Under the pieces are notes generated by a model, which had not been told where the DNA came from, ran no database searches, and worked only from the letters and a program-made list of their open reading frames with translations. DNA of 6,191 nt, from assembly GCA_964603025.1 (NCBI GenBank), contig CAZRTO010000062.1, forward strand, positions 1 through 6,191. Direction: 5' to 3'. Shown here in pieces: positions 1-5,000 of the stretch (position 1 is the stretch's first letter; every line of letters starts with the position of its first letter). Source of the DNA: CALFCX01 sp964603025 (GTDB lineage Bacteria; Margulisbacteria; WOR-1; JAKLHX01). The translations under genes and the position numbers were made by a program.

Positions 1-146
1 CCGAAGGGCTTCTCGCGGGCAAGTTTTCCGAAGGCAGCCATATAAAGCTGGGCGTTAAGGACGGCGAGATAACTTTTTCACCGAAGAAGCACGCTAAGGC
101 CGCCAGAAAAACCAAAGAAAAAGAACCAGAACCCGCTACGGTATAA
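1..146 (+). CDS. clpC: C-terminal end of an ATP-dependent Clp protease ATP-binding subunit (ClpC-like), partial
   Basis: Only the last 47 codons are visible; the start lies left of the window. In the frame beginning at base 3 the peptide reads EGLLAGKFSEGSHIKLGV, then KDGEITFSPKK, then a basic Lys/Pro/Glu tail ending PEPATV, with TAA at 144-146. A helix ending in 'LLxGxFxEG' followed by a 'xIxLxVxDGEIxF' strand pair is how the D2 small domain closes ClpA/ClpB/ClpC unfoldases. These AAA+ hexamers unfold proteins and, in ClpC, pass them to ClpP. I prefer ClpC over ClpB because radA follows directly, as in the Firmicutes clpC-radA order; that is inference from context. The TAA shares its last A with the radA ATG, which suggests translational coupling within one operon. 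The Lys-rich extension after the last strand is lineage-specific and has no function I can name. The domains that would separate ClpC from ClpA, ClpB or ClpE are outside the window. Confidence 0.78.
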   Translation, partial: EGLLAGKFSEGSHIKLGVKDGEITFSPKKHAKAARKTKEKEPEPATV

Positions 147-1492
147 TGAGTAATTTTACCTGCCAGAAATGCGGCGCACAAACACCCTCGTGGGTGGGAA
201 GATGCAGTGAGTGCGGCTCTTGGAACAGCGTTATAGAAGAAAATAAAAAGCTAGAAGCTAAAAGTATAAAGGGGAGAGGGCCTGAGAAAGATATAAAAGC
301 GGTATCGATAAGCGATATCGGGGCGGGCAACGAGGACAGGTTTTCGACAGGGATAGATGAGTTTGACAGGGTTTTGGGAGGCGGGATAGTAAAAGGCAGC
401 GCGGTGCTTGTGGCTGGCGAGCCGGGAATAGGCAAATCCACGCTGCTGCTGCAGCTTGCGGGACTCTTGTCATCCTCAAAAAAAGTACTTTATGTGAGCG
501 GGGAAGAATCCGCCGCCCAGATAAAGATACGGGCAAAGCGGCTTAAGATAGATTCAAAAAACCTTCTGATACTTACATCCACCGATGTTTCCGGCATAGA
601 AAACCAGATAGAAAAAGAAAAGCCCTGTGTTGTGATAGTGGATTCCGTGCAGACGCTTGAGACGGAGGGCATCAGCTCTTCCGCGGGTTCCGTATCCCAG
701 GTGCGGGAAAGTTCACAGTATCTTACGCAGACCGCCAAGCAGCAGAACATCCCGCTGTTTCTGGTAGGGCAGGTCACCAAAGAAGGCTCCGTCGCGGGAC
801 CCAAGATCCTGGAGCACATGGTGGACACGGTGCTGAGTTTTGAAGGCGAGCAGAACAAGCCGTTCCGCATACTGCGCGCCGTCAAGAACAGGTTTGGCTC
901 TACCAACGAAGTCGGTATCTTCGAGATGAAGCAGGAAGGCCTGGTCGAGGTAAAAAATCCCTCCAAGCTGCTTCTGGACGAGGCGTCCCTCGGGCTTCCG
1001 GGCTCGGTTGTCACCTGTGCGGTAGAGGGATCGCGTCCTATGCTTATAGAGATCCAGGCGCTGACCAGCTATTCAAGATTCCCGTCCCCCAAGCGCGTCG
1101 TGACGGGCCTTGATTACAACAGGGCGTCAGTCATAATCGGGGTGCTTGAGCGCAAAGCGGGGATAAAACTTTCCGAAAGCGATATTTATATGAGCGTTGC
1201 ATCCGGGATCTACTCTGACGAACCGGCGATGGACCTGCCGCTCGCGCTGGCGATCGCGTCCTGCGCGCGCAACAAAGGGATCGACCCGAAGACCGTCGTG
1301 ATAGGGGAGATAGGGTTGACCGGAGAGATAAGGGCTGTGCCCAATATTGAAAAACGGTTAAAAGAAGCCGCGAAACTCGGATTTTCTAAAGCCATGATCC
1401 CGGCGTCAAATGCAGACAGCATAAAAAGCATTCCCGGGATCGAGATAATTAAGGTTGGGAGTGTGAGGGAAGCGGTAGAAAAAGGCCCGTAA
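146..1492 (+). CDS. radA: DNA repair protein RadA (Sms)
   Basis: Complete 448-residue protein, close to the usual 450-460 for RadA/Sms. RadA is a cytoplasmic DnaB-like ATPase that promotes branch migration of recombination intermediates together with RecA. Domains in order: a four-cysteine zinc finger (C6, C9, C20, C23; CxxC-x10-CxxC); a RecA-type ATPase core with Walker A GEPGIGKST at 91-99 and Walker B CVVIVDS at 161-167; the RadA signature KNRFG at 247-251; and a Lon-protease-like domain from about 275 to 445. The Lon-like domain contains DEPAMDLPLALAIAS (358-372) and GEIGLTGEIR (387-396). As is normal for RadA, the segment matching the Lon active site has no catalytic serine, so no protease activity is expected. 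The ATG at 146 is chosen because the zinc finger begins six residues in and the ATG overlaps the upstream Clp stop. No strong Shine-Dalgarno precedes it, which fits reinitiation after the Clp gene. The last codons, Lys-Gly-Pro-stop, lie inside a GGCCC repeat that forms the left arm of the downstream terminator. Confidence 0.97.
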   Translation: MSNFTCQKCGAQTPSWVGRCSECGSWNSVIEENKKLEAKSIKGRGPEKDIKAVSISDIGAGNEDRFSTGIDEFDRVLGGGIVKGSAVLVAGEPGIGKSTLLLQLAGLLSSSKKVLYVSGEESAAQIKIRAKRLKIDSKNLLILTSTDVSGIENQIEKEKPCVVIVDSVQTLETEGISSSAGSVSQVRESSQYLTQTAKQQNIPLFLVGQVTKEGSVAGPKILEHMVDTVLSFEGEQNKPFRILRAVKNRFGSTNEVGIFEMKQEGLVEVKNPSKLLLDEASLGLPGSVVTCAVEGSRPMLIEIQALTSYSRFPSPKRVVTGLDYNRASVIIGVLERKAGIKLSESDIYMSVASGIYSDEPAMDLPLALAIASCARNKGIDPKTVVIGEIGLTGEIRAVPNIEKRLKEAAKLGFSKAMIPASNADSIKSIPGIEIIKVGSVREAVEKGP

Positions 1493-1545
1493 AGAAAGGG
1501 GCCCGTAGGGGCCCATAAAGTGGGCCTTCACGGGCCTTTGTATTA
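1481..1545. terminator. Probable bidirectional intrinsic terminator between convergent radA and the small hypothetical gene
   Basis: AAAGGCCCGT (1481-1490) and ACGGGCCTTT (1530-1539) are perfect 10-base inverted repeats. A second hairpin, GGCCCA (1510-1515) with TGGGCC (1521-1526) around a TAAAG loop, sits inside them and can be lengthened by G-U pairs. Read leftward, the outer stem is followed by TTTTTCT (complement of the AGAAAAA in the radA 3' end), a good U-tract for stopping transcripts of the small gene. Read rightward, the tract is TTTGTATT, which is weaker, so termination of radA may be less efficient. The left arm overlaps the last 12 bases of radA, including its stop codon. Confidence 0.75.
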
Positions 1546-1554
1546 GGCCTTTGT
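1481..1554. repeat. GGCCC-motif repeat cluster, left copy
   Basis: Several near-copies of a short unit lie here: AAAGGCCCGTAAAG (1481-1494), GGGGCCCGTAGG (1498-1509), GGGGCCCATAAAG (1508-1520), and inverted copies TGGGCCTT (1521-1528) and CGGGCCTTTG (1531-1540). GGCCTTTGT also occurs twice, at 1533-1541 and 1546-1554. The same unit reappears in the cluster at 1908-2037. The cluster supplies the last codons of both flanking genes: Lys-Gly-Pro-stop of radA, and Thr-Lys-Ala of the leftward small gene. Confidence 0.75.
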
Positions 1555-1788
1555 TTCTTCCTCGCCTTTGATCAAGCCAAGTACAACCGCTCTTGCGATG
1601 GCGTCCATCTGCGCGGGGCTGACATTGGTGTTCAGGGTGGAGAATTCCTCTCCAACCATTTGTCTGGCGGCTGCTAAAAGGTCCTTGCCGGTCTTTGCCG
1701 GTATTGTTCTCTGTGCCGTATTCATTGCTGATACTTCTTTTACGCTTTTTACCATGTTAGGATCTATTTCTCTCGCTTTTCCTACCAT
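1543..1788 (-). CDS. Small hypothetical protein, 81 aa, no recognised family
   Basis: The preferred start is the ATG at 1788, preceded by AAGGAGAG (complement of 1798-1805) with 9 bases between GAG and ATG. This gives 81 residues beginning MVGKAREIDPNMVKSVKE and ending KGEEETKA. The frame stays open up to a TTG at 1842, which would add 18 residues (MFFLYDDLRFEEKGETDQ) and make 99 aa; that start has only a G-run about 11 bases upstream. An in-frame TAG at 1858-1860 rules out anything longer. The protein is soluble-looking, rich in Ala, Lys and Glu, and has no cysteine, signal peptide or membrane segment. The end, from about SPAQMDAIARAVVLGLIKG, is predicted by eye to be an amphipathic helix, and a second helix covers TGKDLLAAARQMVGEEF. 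I do not recognise the family. The gene is convergent to radA and lies behind the large leftward gene's terminator, so it probably has its own promoter. The case for coding is the ribosome site, the open frame and the flanking terminators; homology would be needed to confirm it. Confidence 0.6.
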   Translation of the reverse strand: MVGKAREIDPNMVKSVKEVSAMNTAQRTIPAKTGKDLLAAARQMVGEEFSTLNTNVSPAQMDAIARAVVLGLIKGEEETKA

Positions 1789-1797
1789 TTGGTCAGT

Positions 1798-1805
1798 CTC
1801 TCCTT
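1798..1805 (-). promoter_or_regulatory. Shine-Dalgarno site that decides the start of the small gene
   Basis: On the minus strand AAGGAGAG lies 9 bases before the ATG at 1788. It is a better match to the anti-Shine-Dalgarno sequence than anything before the alternative TTG at 1842, so the shorter 81-residue product is favoured. Confidence 0.55.
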
Positions 1806-1851
1806 TTTCTTCGAACCGGAGATCGTCATAGAGGAAGAACAACAGGCTTTC

Positions 1852-1891
1852 ATCCCCCTACACTTATATATCGTTAAGAATTGCGGGGGAT
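1852..1891 (-). promoter_or_regulatory. Inverted repeat around a -10-like box upstream of the small gene
   Basis: ATCCCCC (1852-1858) and GGGGGAT (1885-1891) are perfect 7-base inverted repeats with 26 bases between them. On the minus strand the spacer contains TATATAAG (1863-1870), which resembles a -10 element, but I find no convincing -35 hexamer 16-18 bases upstream. It could be an operator flanking a weak promoter or a stem in the leader RNA. The arms are short and the reading is tentative. Confidence 0.3.
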
Positions 1892-1907
1892 TTCACTTTT
1901 GGGAAAC

Positions 1908-2037
1908 AAAGGCCCATAAAGAAAAAGGCCCATAAGGGCCCGTAGGGAGAAAAAAGGCGGAGGGCAAAAAGGGCTTAACCGACGCCTTTTCTGCCTTCCG
2001 CCCTTCATGCCTTTGTGGGCCTTTGAGGGCCCTTTTT
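1908..2037. repeat. GGCCC-motif repeat cluster, right copy, forming a long imperfect inverted repeat
   Basis: AAAGGCCCATAAAG (1908-1921) can pair with CTTTGTGGGCCTTT (2011-2024), 14 positions with one G-U pair. Nested copies are AAAGGCCCATAAGG (1924-1937) and AAGGGCCCGTAGGG (1934-1947) on the left, and GAGGGCCCTTTTTT (2025-2038) on the right. The units match those in the cluster at 1481-1554. In the middle is the GC-rich hairpin described as the terminator of the large gene. No gene is visible here; open frames crossing it merely read through the repeats. Confidence 0.75.
1950..2002 (-). terminator. Intrinsic terminator of the large leftward gene
   Basis: Bases 1956-1973 (beginning GGCGGAGGGC) pair with 1985-2002 (CTGCCTTCCGCC at its right end) over 18 positions with two G-U pairs and one A-C mismatch, enclosing an 11-base loop. 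Read leftward, the stem is followed at once by TTTTTTC (complement of 1949-1955). The hairpin starts 40 bases past the TAG of the large gene at 2043-2045. Strong stem plus U-tract in the right orientation make this the clearest regulatory element of the window. Confidence 0.8.
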
Positions 2038-2042
2038 TATTT

Positions 2043-5000
2043 CTATCTCCGCCTAGACCTGTGGGTCCCAACTCCGTATCTTTGCCGGGCTGCATCCCTG
2101 CGCGCGGCCCTGGCGGCTTTTTCATCTTCTACAGGCTGCTGTACAGGAGCTTTTTGCTCAGCAGGGGTCTCTTGAACGGGCCTGATATCCAGGCGGGCCC
2201 TGGTTGTTTCGTCCGCTGCCGCAGCCGGGGTTGCGCTTGAATAATTAGTTCTGACCTCGCGCCTTATCCCCGGGATTGATCTGTCTCTCACAAAAGCCGG
2301 CTTTGTTCCTGTCTTGTCTCCTGTCAGTACTGCGAATATATCGGCCTTCACTGTTTCGTGGTACGGCAGGTCCATTTCCTGTGCGCTGATCTGCCTAAGG
2401 TCCTGCATTATCACGCCGTTCTGGTTTATATAACCGCGGTTGATTAGCAAGCTGAAAACTACGCTCTCATTAAGCGCGTCGGATAATATCTGGAATATTT
2501 TTTCGCACTGTGTCGCATCATAGTACTCCGATAAGGCCAGCTGGGATGATTTCTTGACAGTTCTGAATGCATCGGTCACCATTCCGTTTATATCTATATA
2601 TCCATTTCTCTGTAACTGGGCATACAAAATATCATTATCAGCTACTATTTCTGAGAAGTCAGATATTGAAACACTGCCATTAACCTCTATTCCTCTAAAA
2701 TCTTTCATTGCCACCGTACGCGCGTTCTTTATTATGGTCTGTTCCATTACTCTTCCGTTTATCGCGGCTGCAATATACTCTTCTACCGTGAATTCGGCTT
2801 TTAAAGATCTTGACCCGTTGCCCCAGGCACCTTCAACCTTGACCTTTTCTTTTCTTCCGCCAAAAACTTTTTTGGAGCCTGGGCGCCTGTTGGTATAGAA
2901 ATCAACGAGCTTGTCCCTGATCTCACTAAGAGCTCCGGATACTACCGCAAAATCCGGGGAAGCGGTGTTGCCCAATATTTCCGCTATCATGCCGGCGTTG
3001 CTCGGTGATGTTCCCGCGATGGTGAAGAGTCCTATTGCCGCGGAATATATGCCGTCGCTGTTGCCGGAAGCTATTGCGGCCTTTAATTCTTCAAATAGCG
3101 CTCCCGCCAGCACGTCAGGTTGGGCGCCCTTTACCCTGTTTACCGCGGATTCTTCAAGCGCAAGCCGGTCGGCTGTGGAATCCTGGGCCAGCGCTTCTCT
3201 GGCGAACACTTCGGCTTCCACAAGCACGGGCTTCTGCCTTGACGCAGGCGCCGGAGCTTCGGCGTTCTGAGGCCTTTCGACAGCCACTTTTACTCCCGCG
3301 TTGAGCTCTCCCAGATATTCCGCCGGGAACTGGTTCACAAAATGTTCGAGCTGTTTTCTCATCGTAGGCGGAAGCTGAGCTAGAATTTGCCCTATCTGAG
3401 CCCTTGTCTCGGGCGAATTGCCTTTTTGGTCTATCAGTCTGTATATAAGATACATCGAATCTTCAAAAAGCTTGTCATGCATGGCTGATCTCAGCTCCTC
3501 TTCGGTTTCTACCGAAGGTACGCTCTGTTGTCTCAGTTCTTCCAGGTCGACATTCTCAGCTGCTCTGCGTTTTATGGATTCGTTGAGCACCTGCGTTATC
3601 TTGTAGCGCTCGGTTAGCGTGTAATTTTCTTCGCTGAGACCGGCAAGAGAGATCTCCGCATCGCTGAGCACTACGCCTTTTTGGTCTATATATCCCGCGC
3701 TGATGAGATCCTGCCATATCTGTCCGGTCTTTTTGCCGACGCTCCTAAAACTTCTTGAGGATACTTTTCCAGGGGCATTCTTAGGATTGAATATTCTTGT
3801 AATCCCCCTTATAGGAGTTGTGATCCCGTCGGCAATCTTTCTTATCACGCCGTGTTTTTCTTCGGCGCCTTCTTTTGCTTTTTCATAAGAGCGCATGAGG
3901 GACGCGGCCTGTTTTTCATTCAGCTGCAGTGATGCAACAACTTCTTCAAATTCCGGGGCAAACACCAGGACATCATCGTCCGGATTAAGGAACAGATCGT
4001 CCAGCATGCTTTCCGCCCAAGGCGAAGCTTTTAATATTGCAGACCGGTCGGCAACCACGGCCGCTCCCTGGGCATAAGCTCTTATCAGGAGCTCATTCTC
4101 CGGCAGAAGCTCGCCTTCTTCGTTCTCCATCCAGTCGAACGCGCCCCGTTCTCCAAGCACGGCAAGCGTGTCCAGAAGCTCTCCGGTCTCGCGCTCTATG
4201 ATCCCCTCGTTCTTTGCTCTTCTGGTGCCTCCCAGCATTGTCAGAATATTCAGCACCGGGATCCTTGAAGAATCCTGCAGCCAGTTTGCCGTGTTCTGTC
4301 CGATCTCCACGAACTTGTCATCCAGCTTGCGCTTGAGCAACGCGGACAGATAAGGGTCGTCTGATCCGAACAGCTCTATTGTCAGCTCTCTGAGTATCGC
4401 TCTCTTGTTATTTATGTTCTTTTCGGAGTTATACGCGACTACCAGGGAACCTATAGCAAGACCCGCAGGGTTTGCGGAGGCCAGAGGCACCCCGTTCACC
4501 ACCGGGCCCGCGGCGCTTATCCCGACTGTTGTTTCTCCCAGCAATTGAGTGTTCCCGGACCGCACTCCGTTCCTGAAAGTATATGTTAATGAAGGGTTAG
4601 CGTTGGAATCAAGTCCTATGCCGACATTACCGAATTTCACGTTCCCCTGAAGGCCGTTGGGGCCAAACCTTGTCGTGAGGCCGGCTTCCGGAGACATGGC
4701 CAGCGTCTGGCTCATGGACCAGTAAGTATCCCAGTCGCCGTTTGTGTTGGCTATTCCCGCGTCAAGCCCTATTGTCACGGGCCCTTGACCGGCTCTTACC
4801 CCCAGACCAAGTCCGTACCTGTATGTATCATCTGTATTTGCCCATTCATTCTCTTTTAACGGAACATCGCTGGTGCTTTCGTATTCTCCGAACAGGGAAA
4901 GCGTGGTCTCAACAGTTATATTCGGTTTTTTGAGGTGAAAGGCCTTGGTTACGCCCATCTCGCCCCTTATGCGGTAAAATTCGGCTATCTTAAGTATCGC

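Noticed and set aside
1191..1345. Lon-type protease activity in the RadA C-terminal domain
   Set aside because: The domain is homologous to the Lon protease domain, but the position of the catalytic serine is not serine, as throughout the RadA family.
1568..1831. 87-codon plus-strand frame opposite the small gene
   Set aside because: Antisense to the better-supported leftward gene. It is rich in Ser and hydrophobic residues in a way typical of the complement of an Ala/Glu/Lys-rich gene, and has no clear ribosome site.
1782..1853. Short leader frame beginning at the ATG at 1853 on the minus strand
   Set aside because: The G-run touches the ATG with no spacing, so it is not a usable ribosome site. 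The 23-codon peptide (Cys/Ser/Lys-rich) has no attenuator pattern.
1481..2037. CRISPR array
   Set aside because: The GGCCC units are short, spaced irregularly, present in both orientations and pair with each other. There are no regular unique spacers.
1874..2125. 83-codon minus-strand frame crossing the terminator
   Set aside because: It reads through the terminator hairpin and repeat cluster in another frame of the large gene's 3' end. The peptide is low-complexity Lys/Pro/Gly.
3420..3689. 15-base direct DNA repeat (3420-3434 and 3675-3689)
   Set aside because: As DNA it is too short and isolated to be a repeat element. It reflects the shared IDQKG peptide of repeat unit 1 and a possibly decayed unit, and is recorded there.
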